A stretch of 10,356 nt of DNA from an uncultured Muribaculaceae bacterium (GCA_947177435.1 CAMWUM010000040.1:1-10356); one strand, 5' to 3'. Shown: positions 1 to 7,927, counted from the stretch's first letter. Notes: generated by a model from the sequence alone, not told the origin. Made by a program: numbers and translations.

Positions 1-72
1 GCCAAAGACTATGGACACCGCTGTGAACACGAGGGTGAAGGGCCGTCCGATATTGCTTTTCTTGGGCTTCAT
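1..72 (-). CDS. Start of an unidentified membrane-anchored or exported protein (partial)
   Basis: Only the first 24 codons lie inside the window; the gene continues beyond the left edge. The ATG (72-70) overlaps the stop codon of the isochorismate synthase gene in an ATGA arrangement, which decides the start and suggests translational coupling as the last visible gene of the ftsY-rimO-menF operon. The N-terminus has a basic stretch (MKPKKSNIGR) followed by a hydrophobic run (FTLVFTAVSIVFG), as in a signal anchor or first transmembrane helix. It does not resemble the N-terminus of MenD, the usual partner of MenF. The family cannot be named from 24 residues. Confidence 0.6.
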   Translation of the reverse strand, partial: MKPKKSNIGRPFTLVFTAVSIVFG

Positions 73-1124
73 GAGTTTTCTTGATTGAAAAAGTTAATCA
101 GTTGCTGGCGTTTAGCTTGCGCCTCAGCCCATTCTGTCTCGGGGACGGAGTCGGCCGTGATGCCGCCGCCGCTGAAGTATTTGCATTGGCCGTCGCCGAG
201 GCGGGCGCAGCGGATATTGACGAAGGCGTCGAAAGCATCGCCGCAGGCCACGCCCACCAGGCCGCCGTAGCATTCGCGTTGATGGCTCTCTATCAGCGCT
301 ATATCGTTAAGAGCCTGTCCCTTGGGGTAGCCGCAAAGGGCGGGGGTGGGATTGAGGCCGTCGATTATTGCCTCGATGTCGGCGCCGTCGGGAAGGGATG
401 CCGCAAAGTCGGTGCGCAGGTGCTTGAGCCGGCCGAATGGAGCCTCGTAAGTGGGTGATACTTCGGTCACAGCGTTATTGGCGGCAAGTACGTCGGCAAT
501 GTAGTCGACCACAAATTGCTGCTCGGCCTTGTTCTTGTCGTCCCACTCGCTGTCGATGGCCGTGGTGCCGGCCAGTGCGACAGACTTCAACCGTCGCCCT
601 CGGATGCTGACGAGCAGCTCGGGAGAGGCGCCCATCCACAGGCCCAGGCGCGGGTGATACCAGCAGTTGCAGAACAGCCCCTTGCCGTTGGCAAACAGGT
701 GCTTAGCCATCATGGCTATATGCCCGGCGGTGTCGCCAGAGGGCATCTCCTCGGTCTTGACGGTGGAGATTACCGTCTTGGCGTTGCCCCGGGCTTTGAG
801 GTTAGTTATCAGGCTGGAAAGACGGGTGATGTATTCGTCCTTACCTGTTGATTCATGGGGCAGTTTGGGGAGGGGACGCTGGGGAGCATCCATGCTGAGC
901 ACTTCGGCGACGTCGATCTCAAAAGGTATGCGGCATGCCTCGGCAAAGGGTCGGCCGAACGGGCAGATGAAGAAGCCGTCGGATGCGGCGGCGCTGTCGG
1001 GAGCGGACATCAGCGACGGGGCGGCGCAGAACGACACCTCGTCGGCATCGGGCATGCGCCATGCGGCAAATGGCATGAGCCATCTTACGCATCGCTCGAT
1101 CGCTTGTATCGTGAGTCGCTCCAT
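69..1124 (-). CDS. menF: Isochorismate synthase (chorismate-binding MenF/EntC family)
   Basis: 351 aa, predicted cytoplasmic. The family converts chorismate to isochorismate with Mg2+, the first committed step towards menaquinone, the usual respiratory quinone of Bacteroidales. The chorismate-binding fold fills roughly residues 95-345. Visible motifs are the acidic-residue motif GASPELL (Glu169 as the likely general acid), LAGT at 184-187, the CGYPKG segment at 264-269, ESHQRECYGGLVG at 279-291 with the metal-binding glutamate region, and FSGGGI near 317-322. Lys116 (AKTVIS) is a candidate general base. The protein is shorter than enterobacterial MenF (over 400 aa) because the N-terminal region is compact. 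The gene starts 19 bases after the rimO stop, so it is probably co-transcribed with ftsY and rimO. A siderophore-type EntC role cannot be excluded, but no siderophore genes are nearby; the menaquinone role is inferred. Confidence 0.88.
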   Translation of the reverse strand: MERLTIQAIERCVRWLMPFAAWRMPDADEVSFCAAPSLMSAPDSAAASDGFFICPFGRPFAEACRIPFEIDVAEVLSMDAPQRPLPKLPHESTGKDEYITRLSSLITNLKARGNAKTVISTVKTEEMPSGDTAGHIAMMAKHLFANGKGLFCNCWYHPRLGLWMGASPELLVSIRGRRLKSVALAGTTAIDSEWDDKNKAEQQFVVDYIADVLAANNAVTEVSPTYEAPFGRLKHLRTDFAASLPDGADIEAIIDGLNPTPALCGYPKGQALNDIALIESHQRECYGGLVGVACGDAFDAFVNIRCARLGDGQCKYFSGGGITADSVPETEWAEAQAKRQQLINFFNQENS

Positions 1125-1143
1125 CGCAGTGTGTATAAGGAGG

Positions 1144-2454
1144 TTAGTCGCATACCCGGCCTATCAGTTCAAACGGGCCGGCGTCGGTGATCTCGACCAT
1201 CGCGTACTCGCCGGGACGCAGCGCGCGATCCTTGCTAACGAGCACCTCCGGGTCGACTTCGGGCGAGTCAAACTCAGTGCGTCCGATATAGTATTCGTCA
1301 GTCTCGCTGTCGATTACGACTTCGAGACGCTGACCGATTTTCTCCTGGTTGAGGCTGAGCGCGATGTCTTGCTGCAAGGCCATGAGTCGGTCGAGGCGTT
1401 CTTCCTTCACTTCTTGCGGTATGGAGTCGTCATAGTGCTTGGCGGCGTAGGTGTCGTCCTCCTCGCAGTAGGCGAATGCGCCGAGGCGCTCGAAGCGCTG
1501 CTCGCGCACAAAGTCCATCAGTTCAGCAAATTCTGCTTCGCCCTCGCCGGGAAATCCGACCATCATAGTGGTGCGGATGTGGATGCCGGGCACCTCGCGG
1601 CGTATGCGGTCGAGCAGCGCGCGGGTCTCGGCGCCGGTGATGTTGCGGCGCATGTTGGCGAGCACCCGATCGCTGATATGCTGCAGGGCGATGTCGAGGT
1701 AGCCGCACACATTGGCATGGCGCGCCATCACTGGCAGTAGGTCGTAAGGGAAGTGGGTGGGGTAGGCGTAATGCAGGCGTATGCGGCGTATGCCAGACAC
1801 CTGCGCCATGCGGTCGACCAGCTGGGCTATTTCCTGGCGTCCGTAAAGGTCTATGCCGTAATATGTAAGGTCTTGGGCGATGACGTTGAGTTCTGTAACT
1901 CCGCGATCGGCCAGAGCGCGGGTCTCGTCGACAATCTCCTCGATGGGGCGCGACTTGTAGCGGCCTGTGATCAGGGGGATTGCGCAGTAGGCGCAGTGGC
2001 GATCGCAGCCCTCGGCAATCTTCACGTAGGCGTAATGCGAAGGAGTTGTGAGGGTACGCTCCCACGCAGGGGCGTCAGCAGCAGCTGCGTCGTTTTGCGC
2101 TAGGTCGGCGATTATCTTCTCCCAGTCAAACTTGCCGTACCAGCCATCGACCTCGGGGATGTCGGCGGGCAGTTCCTCGGCGTATCGCTCTGATAGGCAA
2201 CCCATCACGTACACCTTGCCGCCGCGCCTCTTGGCTTGGCAGCATTGCAGGATCATGTCGATTGACTCCTGCTTGGCGTCGCCGATGAAGCCGCAGGTGT
2301 TGATGATGACAATTGGAGCGGCCAGGCGCTCGGGATTGTGGCGCACCTTGTAGCCGGCGCGCTCAAACATACGCATAAGCCGCTCGGAATCGACGAGATT
2401 CTTGGAGCAGCCCATCGTCACTATGTCGACCGCGCGGTCTTTGCCCGTAGCCAT
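1144..2454 (-). CDS. rimO: Ribosomal protein S12 methylthiotransferase RimO (radical SAM)
   Basis: 436 aa, the normal length for RimO. The enzyme adds a methylthio group to a conserved aspartate of ribosomal protein S12, using two 4Fe-4S clusters and S-adenosylmethionine. The N-terminal UPF0004 domain (about 8-120) carries cluster cysteines Cys16 (GCSKNLVDSE), Cys54 (NTCGF) and Cys86 (MGCLSE). The radical SAM CX3CX2C motif is Cys150/Cys154/Cys157 (GCDRHCAYC). A TRAM domain closes the protein at about 373-436. The GCSKNLVDSE signature separates it from the paralogue MiaB, which modifies tRNA. The start codon is 3 bases beyond the stop of ftsY, so the two are almost certainly one transcript. 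No defect is seen. Confidence 0.96.
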   Translation of the reverse strand: MATGKDRAVDIVTMGCSKNLVDSERLMRMFERAGYKVRHNPERLAAPIVIINTCGFIGDAKQESIDMILQCCQAKRRGGKVYVMGCLSERYAEELPADIPEVDGWYGKFDWEKIIADLAQNDAAAADAPAWERTLTTPSHYAYVKIAEGCDRHCAYCAIPLITGRYKSRPIEEIVDETRALADRGVTELNVIAQDLTYYGIDLYGRQEIAQLVDRMAQVSGIRRIRLHYAYPTHFPYDLLPVMARHANVCGYLDIALQHISDRVLANMRRNITGAETRALLDRIRREVPGIHIRTTMMVGFPGEGEAEFAELMDFVREQRFERLGAFAYCEEDDTYAAKHYDDSIPQEVKEERLDRLMALQQDIALSLNQEKIGQRLEVVIDSETDEYYIGRTEFDSPEVDPEVLVSKDRALRPGEYAMVEITDAGPFELIGRVCD

Positions 2455-2457
2455 TGC

Positions 2458-3417
2458 TTATCGTTGGCCGAAGAGGGAGTTGACAAACTCCCGGCGGTTA
2501 AACACTTGCAGGTCAGCGATGCCTTCGCCCAGGCCTATGTATTTGACGGGGATTTGCATTTGGTCGCTTATGCCGATTACCACGCCGCCCTTGGCCGTGC
2601 CGTCGAGCTTTGTGATGGCCAGGTGGGTGACCTGAGTGGCGGCCGAGAACTGGCGGGCTTGTTCAAATGCGTTCTGGCCTGTCGAGCCGTCGAGCACGAG
2701 GAGCACCTCGTCTGGAGCCCAGGGCACGACCTTAGACATTGACTTTTTGATTTTGGTGAGCTCGTCCATCAGGCCCTTTTTGTTGTGGAGTCGGCCTGCG
2801 GTGTCGATGATCACCACGTCGACGTTGTTCTTCTTTGCCGACGAGATGGTATCGAAAGCCACGGCGGCAGCGTCTGAGCCAAGCTGCTGCTTGATGACGG
2901 GTACGTCGGCGCGGCGGCCCCACTCATCGAGCTGCTCGATTGCGGCTGCGCGGAAAGTGTCGGCTGCGCCGAGCATTACGCTGTATCCGGCGCTCTTGTA
3001 CTGGTGAGCGAGTTTGCCGATGGTCGTGGTTTTGCCCACGCCGTTGACGCCCACCACCATTATGACGTAAGGCCTGTGGTCGTTGGGAAGCGCGAAGTCG
3101 ACGGCATCGTCGTTGGCGTCGGCCACGAGCAGGTCAGAAATCTCCTCGCATAGCATGTCGTTGAGCTCGTCGGCGCCGACGTACTGGTCGCGGTTGGCGC
3201 GGTCGCGTATGCGGTCGATGATCTTCAGTGTGGTCTCGGTGCCTACGTCGGATGTGATCAGGATTTCCTCAAGTTCGTCGAGGAAATCGTCATCAATAGT
3301 GCGTTTGCCCACGAACAGACGCTTGAGTTTGCTGAAAAAACCGGTCTTGGTCTTTTCCAGGCCCTTGTCGAGCGTCTCCTTCTTTTCACGCGAAAAAAGA
3401 TTCTTAAAAAATCCCAT
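2458..3417 (-). CDS. ftsY: Signal recognition particle receptor FtsY (SRP GTPase)
   Basis: 319 aa. FtsY docks SRP-bound ribosomes at the inner membrane so that membrane proteins are inserted co-translationally. It has a short basic N-terminal segment (about 1-38), an NG domain with the helical N part (about 40-105), and the GTPase part with P-loop GVNGVGKTT (123-131), DTFRAAA (153-159), DTAGR (205-209), TKLDG (269-273) and GLGEG (296-300). The long acidic A domain of E. coli FtsY is missing, as in many other bacteria; membrane contact would rely on the N-terminal amphipathic, Phe/Lys-rich residues (MGFFKNLFSR). All GTPase motifs are intact. It is the first gene of the leftward operon with rimO and menF. 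A tRNA gene with its own terminator lies directly upstream. I see no good consensus promoter in the roughly 50 bases between terminator and start. Confidence 0.97.
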   Translation of the reverse strand: MGFFKNLFSREKKETLDKGLEKTKTGFFSKLKRLFVGKRTIDDDFLDELEEILITSDVGTETTLKIIDRIRDRANRDQYVGADELNDMLCEEISDLLVADANDDAVDFALPNDHRPYVIMVVGVNGVGKTTTIGKLAHQYKSAGYSVMLGAADTFRAAAIEQLDEWGRRADVPVIKQQLGSDAAAVAFDTISSAKKNNVDVVIIDTAGRLHNKKGLMDELTKIKKSMSKVVPWAPDEVLLVLDGSTGQNAFEQARQFSAATQVTHLAITKLDGTAKGGVVIGISDQMQIPVKYIGLGEGIADLQVFNRREFVNSLFGQR

Positions 3418-3464
3418 ATCGTTATGATTTACAAGACTTATAAATCTAATAGGTCTTATATGAC

Positions 3465-3491
3465 AAAAAGGGCAACTTTGTGAAAGTTGCC
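3465..3491 (-). terminator. Rho-independent terminator of the tRNA-Pro gene
   Basis: Read leftwards, a perfect 9-bp inverted repeat (GGCAACTTT at 3471-3479 and AAAGTTGCC at 3483-3491 on the plus strand) with a 3-base apex is followed by C and five T (plus-strand AAAAA at 3465-3469). It begins 7 bases after the tRNA 3' end, so it ends the tRNA transcript and insulates it from ftsY. Confidence 0.85.
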
Positions 3492-3497
3492 GCTAAG

Positions 3498-3571
3498 TCG
3501 GGGTGACAGGATTCGAACCTGCGACCACCTGGTCCCAAACCAGGCGCGCTACCGGACTGCGCTACGCCCCG
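3498..3571 (-). tRNA. tRNA-Pro (anticodon UGG)
   Basis: A 74-base cloverleaf reads leftwards. Acceptor arms are 3565-3571 and 3499-3505, with discriminator A at 3498. The D stem is GCGC/GCGC, the anticodon stem CCTGG/CCAGG with loop TTTGGGA (anticodon TGG, proline), the variable loop TGGTC, and the T stem GCAGG/CCTGT with loop TTCGAAT. The CCA end is not encoded, so it must be added by a nucleotidyltransferase. One oddity is that acceptor pair 6-67 reads C-A, a mismatch. The gene has its own promoter and terminator. Confidence 0.96.
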
Positions 3572-3581
3572 ATTCACAGTG

Positions 3582-3613
3582 CAAAGTTACAACTTTTCCA
3601 AAAAACTACCAAA
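3582..3613 (-). promoter_or_regulatory. Consensus Bacteroidota promoter for tRNA-Pro
   Basis: On the minus strand, a -33 element TTTG (plus-strand 3610-3613) and a -7 element TAACTTTG (3582-3589) are separated by exactly 20 bases. This matches the Bacteroidota primary-sigma pattern TTTG-N19-21-TAnnTTTG. The -7 element ends 10 bases before the tRNA 5' end, so transcription would start within a few bases of the mature end. Confidence 0.88.
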
Positions 3614-3624
3614 CATTTGCGCAT

Positions 3625-3657
3625 AAAAAAGCGCGCCGCCCGAGGTGGGGCGGCGCG
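3625..3657 (-). terminator. Rho-independent terminator of the GH43-GH35 operon
   Basis: A perfect 10-bp GC-only stem (3632-3641 with 3648-3657) and a 6-base loop are followed, in the leftward direction, by a run of six T (plus-strand 3625-3630). It lies 11 bases past the end of the GH35 gene and separates the glycosidase operon from the tRNA promoter. Confidence 0.92.
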
Positions 3658-3667
3658 TTGGATGAGG

Positions 3668-5992
3668 TCAGTAGAGGTAGATTTTGTAATCTTTGATTGA
3701 GCCTGGGGCACCTTGCTCGGCGCGGGGCAGGTATTCGACGCCGGTGACGGTCTGCTCAGAGCCGAGATCGATGACGATGAGGTGCGGGGCAGCTACGCCG
3801 GGCACTGTGGCCCAGTAGGTCGACTCTTGCAGGTCGTAGACCTTGTCGGCGGTGTGGTTGCCCTGGGCATCGTTTTCGCTGTTGGCGTACTTGGCGGTCC
3901 AAGGTTCGCGGCTAAGGCGTTGGCCATTAGCATCGAGGGCGTAGATCTCGGCGATTGCTGCCTCGCCTCCAGCCTGGGTGCTGAGGGCCTGGATGGCCAG
4001 GTAGCGGCCCTTGGCGGGAGCGGCGAACGTGACTGTCTGCCAACCGTTGCCCGAAGAGAATGCGCCGGCGGCGGCGGGAGTGGCCGAGTTGAGGTCGGGG
4101 CAGTCGCCGGGATTGTTGTGCAGGTTGGTCTTTTCGAGGTTGAGGTCATCGAGCTTGGGGGTGGTGAGGCCTTCGACGGATAGCGCCTCGGGGCCAACCA
4201 CGTCAAGCACAATGATTTCGTTCTCGCCCTTGTTGAGCCAGCATCCGGGCATGTAGAGCGTCTGCTGCGGGCCAATCTTCCAGAAGCGGCCGAGGGGATG
4301 GCCGTTGACCCAAACCTGTCCTTTGCCCCAGGCCGACATGTCGAGGAAGGTGTCGCCGGGCTTGTTGACCTTGAACGTGCCCTTGTAGTAGCCGCGCTCG
4401 CCAGCCTTGGCCTCAATGCCACGGCTCAGGGCCTCAACGCCCACCTCGTAATCGTCTGGGATGAGGTCGATGCGCCAGTTCTTGAGGTCGTACTTCACGG
4501 CGTGACCCTGGGGTGAGGAGTAGGAAACGGCGACGCCATCGGTGATGCCCTTGAAGTCCTTGATGGCGCGGCCGAAGTTGATGCGGCCCATAGCCTCGAT
4601 GAGGATTTCAAGCTTGGCGCCCTCCTTGACAGCGGGGAGGATGAGCGTTTTTTCGTTCTTTACGCGGTCGACCTTGCCGATGTACTCGCCGTCGATGAAT
4701 ACCTGCGCGAAGTCGTGCGGGTCGTTGATGCTGAGCATCGAACCGGCGGGAAGAGCGGGGAGAGCAGTGGTGTAGATCATCGAGCCCCAGCCCATGTCGA
4801 GGCTCTCCATCGTGGCCATGTCGGTGCTCTCGACAGTGCGCCTTACGCCGGCCGAGATGGGAGCGTACTTGGTGAGTTCGAAGGGCTTGACAGCCACAAC
4901 AGGCTTGTTTTTGGGCACGGAGGGGAGCTTCTTGTCGGAGTACTTCTGCAGGGTGTTGCGCAGCAGGTAGTACTTTGGAGTGGGCTGACCGTACTCGTTG
5001 ATGGGCGCGTCGTAGTCATACGAGGTGACGTCCGGGGCGAAGCCGGGACTGTTGGCACCAGCCCAATGGCCCCAGGAGGTGCCGCCGTGGGTCATATAGA
5101 GCGAGAAGCTGATGCCCTTGCTTAGCATTTCGTCGATGCCGGCCACCATGTCGTCGGCGGTGCGGGTCTCGTGGTTGGCGCCCCACTTGTCGAACCATCC
5201 GCTCCAGAATTCGGAGCACATCAGCGGAGCGTCGGGGCGAAGCTCCTTGAGGCGGCGGAACTGCTCGTCGATGTTGGCGCCGGTGCCGAAGTTCATAGTC
5301 CATACGAGGTCGTCGAGGCCGTTGTTTTCGAAGTTGCTGCTCCAGTCGCACTGGAAGAGGGCCACGTCGTCAAATCCGTTCTTCTTCACGATGTCGCGGA
5401 TGGCCGAGACGTAGGGCTTGTCCACGCCGTATGAGCCATATTCGTTCTCGACCTGTACCATAATGATGGGGCCGCCTTTGGATATGGTCATATCGCCCAG
5501 TTGCTTGCCCACTTGCTCCATGAAGAGGTTGACGCGCTCCATGAAGTAGGGGTCTTGCTCGCGCAGGCGGATGTCCTCCTTTTTGAGGAGCCACCAGGGC
5601 AGGCCGCCCATCTCCCACTCGGCGCACACGTAGGGGCCGGGGCGGACGATGACGTACATGCCGTGCTTTTGGGCCAGCTCGCAGAACTTGCGTATGTCAT
5701 TGTTGCCCGAGAAGTCGAACTCGCCCTCGCGGGGCTCGTGGATGTTCCAGAATACGTAGAGGCACACGGTGTTCATACCCAGGGCCTTGCACATCTCGAT
5801 GCGGTGCTCCCAGTATTCGGCCGGGATGCGCGGGTAGTGCAGTTCGGCAGCCTTCACGACGAAGGGCTCGCCGTTGAGCATGAACGCGTTCTCGCCCGCG
5901 GCGAACGAGCCGGCGGGCTCGGCCGGCGCTTGGGCCAGTGCGGCGCCGGCGCCGATGGCTCCGGCCATGAGGAATGCTAATAGTTTTTTCAT
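3668..5992 (-). CDS. Exported beta-galactosidase, glycoside hydrolase family 35
   Basis: 774 aa. GH35 enzymes release terminal beta-linked galactose from oligosaccharides with retention of configuration. A signal peptide (cleavage after ALA, about residue 20) sends it to the periplasm or cell surface. The catalytic barrel (about 35-350) contains YVIVRPGPYVCAEWEMGG near 113-130, the acid/base Glu184 in VENEYGSYG, and the nucleophile Glu261 in SEFWSGW. Jelly-roll domains follow, including WVNGHPLGRFWKIGPQQTLY near 561-580. The last ~130 residues resemble an F5/8 type C (CBM32-like) module with its halves in swapped order; similar tails occur in other Bacteroidales GH35 proteins of about 775 residues. 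The start lies 24 bases after the GH43 stop, so the two are co-transcribed. No SusC/SusD pair or sensor lies beside them, so the target glycan is unknown; a pectic galactan or arabinogalactan is a guess. Confidence 0.94.
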   Translation of the reverse strand: MKKLLAFLMAGAIGAGAALAQAPAEPAGSFAAGENAFMLNGEPFVVKAAELHYPRIPAEYWEHRIEMCKALGMNTVCLYVFWNIHEPREGEFDFSGNNDIRKFCELAQKHGMYVIVRPGPYVCAEWEMGGLPWWLLKKEDIRLREQDPYFMERVNLFMEQVGKQLGDMTISKGGPIIMVQVENEYGSYGVDKPYVSAIRDIVKKNGFDDVALFQCDWSSNFENNGLDDLVWTMNFGTGANIDEQFRRLKELRPDAPLMCSEFWSGWFDKWGANHETRTADDMVAGIDEMLSKGISFSLYMTHGGTSWGHWAGANSPGFAPDVTSYDYDAPINEYGQPTPKYYLLRNTLQKYSDKKLPSVPKNKPVVAVKPFELTKYAPISAGVRRTVESTDMATMESLDMGWGSMIYTTALPALPAGSMLSINDPHDFAQVFIDGEYIGKVDRVKNEKTLILPAVKEGAKLEILIEAMGRINFGRAIKDFKGITDGVAVSYSSPQGHAVKYDLKNWRIDLIPDDYEVGVEALSRGIEAKAGERGYYKGTFKVNKPGDTFLDMSAWGKGQVWVNGHPLGRFWKIGPQQTLYMPGCWLNKGENEIIVLDVVGPEALSVEGLTTPKLDDLNLEKTNLHNNPGDCPDLNSATPAAAGAFSSGNGWQTVTFAAPAKGRYLAIQALSTQAGGEAAIAEIYALDANGQRLSREPWTAKYANSENDAQGNHTADKVYDLQESTYWATVPGVAAPHLIVIDLGSEQTVTGVEYLPRAEQGAPGSIKDYKIYLY

Positions 5993-6016
5993 TTTATGAA
6001 AGTATGGAAAATTAGG

Positions 6017-7927
6017 TTACTTTGTGGGTTTTACGCGGGCGATGGTGCCGTCGGGGTTGAATTCCAGGCGGTCAATGCACGTCTGGCGGTGAGTGCCGGG
6101 GGCGTCATTGAGGTGGTGCTTGTTGATGCGGTGGTAGACGATGTGCCACTCGTCGTGCTCAGGTGTCTTGACCACGCTGCAGTGGGCCGGGCCGTAGATT
6201 TCATTGGCGGGGTCCTGGATGAGTACGATCGGGTCGGCGGCCACGGTGATGGGGCCGAGAGGGGAGTCGGCGGTGCCGTAGGCCACGTGGTAGTTGGGCG
6301 AACCGGTGTCGTCGACGCTCCAGAGGAAGTAATACTTGCCTTGGCGGTAGAACACGTACGGCGCCTCGCGGTAGTTATAGTCGGCCAGCGTGCCGCCCTC
6401 GGGGGTAAGTACGGTGATGGTCTTGGGCTTTATTGAGGTCATGTTCTTGTTGAGTTCGGCGCCGGCCATGTAGCCGTTGCCCCAATAGAGGTAAGCCTTA
6501 TCAGTGGCAGGGTCGACAAACACGTCGACGTCAATCTGTTGGCCCCAGCCCACGGGCGACTCGGTGATGATCGGGTGGCCCAGGTCGACAAACGGGCCTG
6601 TGGGGCTGTCGGCAATGGCCACGCCAATCTGCTTGGCCTCGGCGCCGACGGGCTTGGCGCTGTAATAGAGGAAATATTGGTACTTGCCACCGATCAGCCT
6701 CTCCTCTATGGCCGGAGCCCAGAGGTTGCCGTCGGCCCATGCTACTTGGTCGGTGGCTACGTCGAGTACCACGCCCTCGTCGGTCCACGTTTTCAGGTCG
6801 GGGCTCGAGAAGCAGCTGTAAGCCGTGCCGCCCCAGTGGGGAGTGCCGTCGGTGGTGGAGTAGATGTAGTACTTGCCTGTGGCGCGGCTGTAAAGCACCT
6901 CGGGGTCAGCGTGCCAGCCGGGCAGCACGGGGTTGGCCAGCGGCTTTATGCCCTCGGGGAGTCCGTAGGCGTCGGTGAGGCGGCGCAGTTCCTGCGGAGT
7001 GATGGGGATGACAGACCCGTGGCGAGGGTGGAAGTCCATAGTCACGTCACTATTGACGAGCTTGAAGTTCTTGAAGTCCTCCGTCTCGGTAAATTCGTAG
7101 CGGCCGCGGCCGTAGACGTCGTACATCAGTATGTATTTGTCCTGGCCGATGAGCTTGAACGTGCCGGCTCCCTCCACGGCGTCCGTGGTCTGCTGCTTGT
7201 ATTCGGGATCCTCCTCCCACTGGCCCGAGGTGAGCGAGCGGGTGGTGGCCACCTTTATGCCGTTGCCGTGACCCTCGGTCTTGTAGAACATATGATACAT
7301 GCCGTCCTTATATACAATGTCGCCGTCGATGCATGATTTCTTGTCCTGCGGCACGAACAGCGGCTTGGGCTCGCCCTCGATGTCGGTGAACTCCGGGTTG
7401 GCGTAGGCGTAGTAGATTACGTCGGGGCCGTCGCCGTACTGCATCGACCAGTAAACCATGTACTTGCCTGCCTCTGGGTCGAAGATGGTCTGCGGAGCCC
7501 ACACGCGCTTCAGGCGCTCCTGTCCGGCGTATTTCTTTTGCATGTTGATTACCGACGACGTCCAGTTGACCAGGTCGTAACTCTTCATCAGCACCATGGC
7601 GCGGTTGGAGTCCCAGCCGTTGTCGGAGACCATGTCGGTGGCAACCATGTAGAAAACTGAGTCGGCCTGGCCGCGCAGGATATGCGGGTCGCGCATGCCG
7701 CCGGTGGAACTAATCTGGCGCGAATCCATCACCGGCTTGCCGCCATTGAGCGCACGGAAGTTGTAGCCGTCGTTGCTGACAGCCAGGCAGATAGCCTCCT
7801 CAGTGATATGGTTGCCGGTGAAGTAAGCGAAAAGGTATGCGTCGTACTGGTCGTCGGCCGGCGACTGAGCCAAGGCTGGCCCGGAAAATGCGGCGGCGAG
7901 TAGCGAGCAGCAAAGCTTAATGTTCAT
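6017..7927 (-). CDS. Exported protein with two tandem GH43 five-bladed beta-propeller domains
   Basis: 636 aa with a signal peptide ending at ALA-Q (20/21). GH43 is a family of inverting enzymes, mostly alpha-L-arabinofuranosidases, beta-xylosidases and exo-galactosidases. Two complete family-43 domains are visible. Domain A (about 28-310) has candidate base Asp80 (GMRDPH), Asp201/203 (CIDGD) and Glu252 (AVEGAG). Domain B (about 328-634) has Asp341 (WHADPEV), Asp466/468 (IDVDVFVD) and Glu521 (REAPYVF). Both therefore keep a base/pKa-modulator/acid triad, and either or both could be active. Domain B matches the usual NP(V/I)..ADPxV opening better. The gene is first in an operon with the GH35 beta-galactosidase, suggesting joint trimming of an arabinose- or galactose-containing plant glycan or host glycan. 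Subfamily and substrate cannot be fixed by eye. Confidence 0.9.
   Translation of the reverse strand: MNIKLCCSLLAAAFSGPALAQSPADDQYDAYLFAYFTGNHITEEAICLAVSNDGYNFRALNGGKPVMDSRQISSTGGMRDPHILRGQADSVFYMVATDMVSDNGWDSNRAMVLMKSYDLVNWTSSVINMQKKYAGQERLKRVWAPQTIFDPEAGKYMVYWSMQYGDGPDVIYYAYANPEFTDIEGEPKPLFVPQDKKSCIDGDIVYKDGMYHMFYKTEGHGNGIKVATTRSLTSGQWEEDPEYKQQTTDAVEGAGTFKLIGQDKYILMYDVYGRGRYEFTETEDFKNFKLVNSDVTMDFHPRHGSVIPITPQELRRLTDAYGLPEGIKPLANPVLPGWHADPEVLYSRATGKYYIYSTTDGTPHWGGTAYSCFSSPDLKTWTDEGVVLDVATDQVAWADGNLWAPAIEERLIGGKYQYFLYYSAKPVGAEAKQIGVAIADSPTGPFVDLGHPIITESPVGWGQQIDVDVFVDPATDKAYLYWGNGYMAGAELNKNMTSIKPKTITVLTPEGGTLADYNYREAPYVFYRQGKYYFLWSVDDTGSPNYHVAYGTADSPLGPITVAADPIVLIQDPANEIYGPAHCSVVKTPEHDEWHIVYHRINKHHLNDAPGTHRQTCIDRLEFNPDGTIARVKPTK

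Noticed and set aside
667..1740. Long plus-strand open frame opposite menF and rimO (357 codons)
   Set aside because: It lies antisense to two clearly conserved genes, its product shows no recognisable motif, and long antisense frames are expected in GC-rich coding DNA.
3421..3462. AAGAC ... GTCTT inverted repeat and AT-rich stretch upstream of ftsY as promoter or operator
   Set aside because: Arms are only 5 bp and the best -7-like strings lack the TAnnTTTG pattern at the right spacing, so no site is claimed.
6539..7336. Plus-strand open frame of 265 codons opposite the GH43 gene
   Set aside because: It is the antisense shadow of a well-supported glycosidase gene and is low-complexity Val/Gly/Ala-rich with no domain signs.
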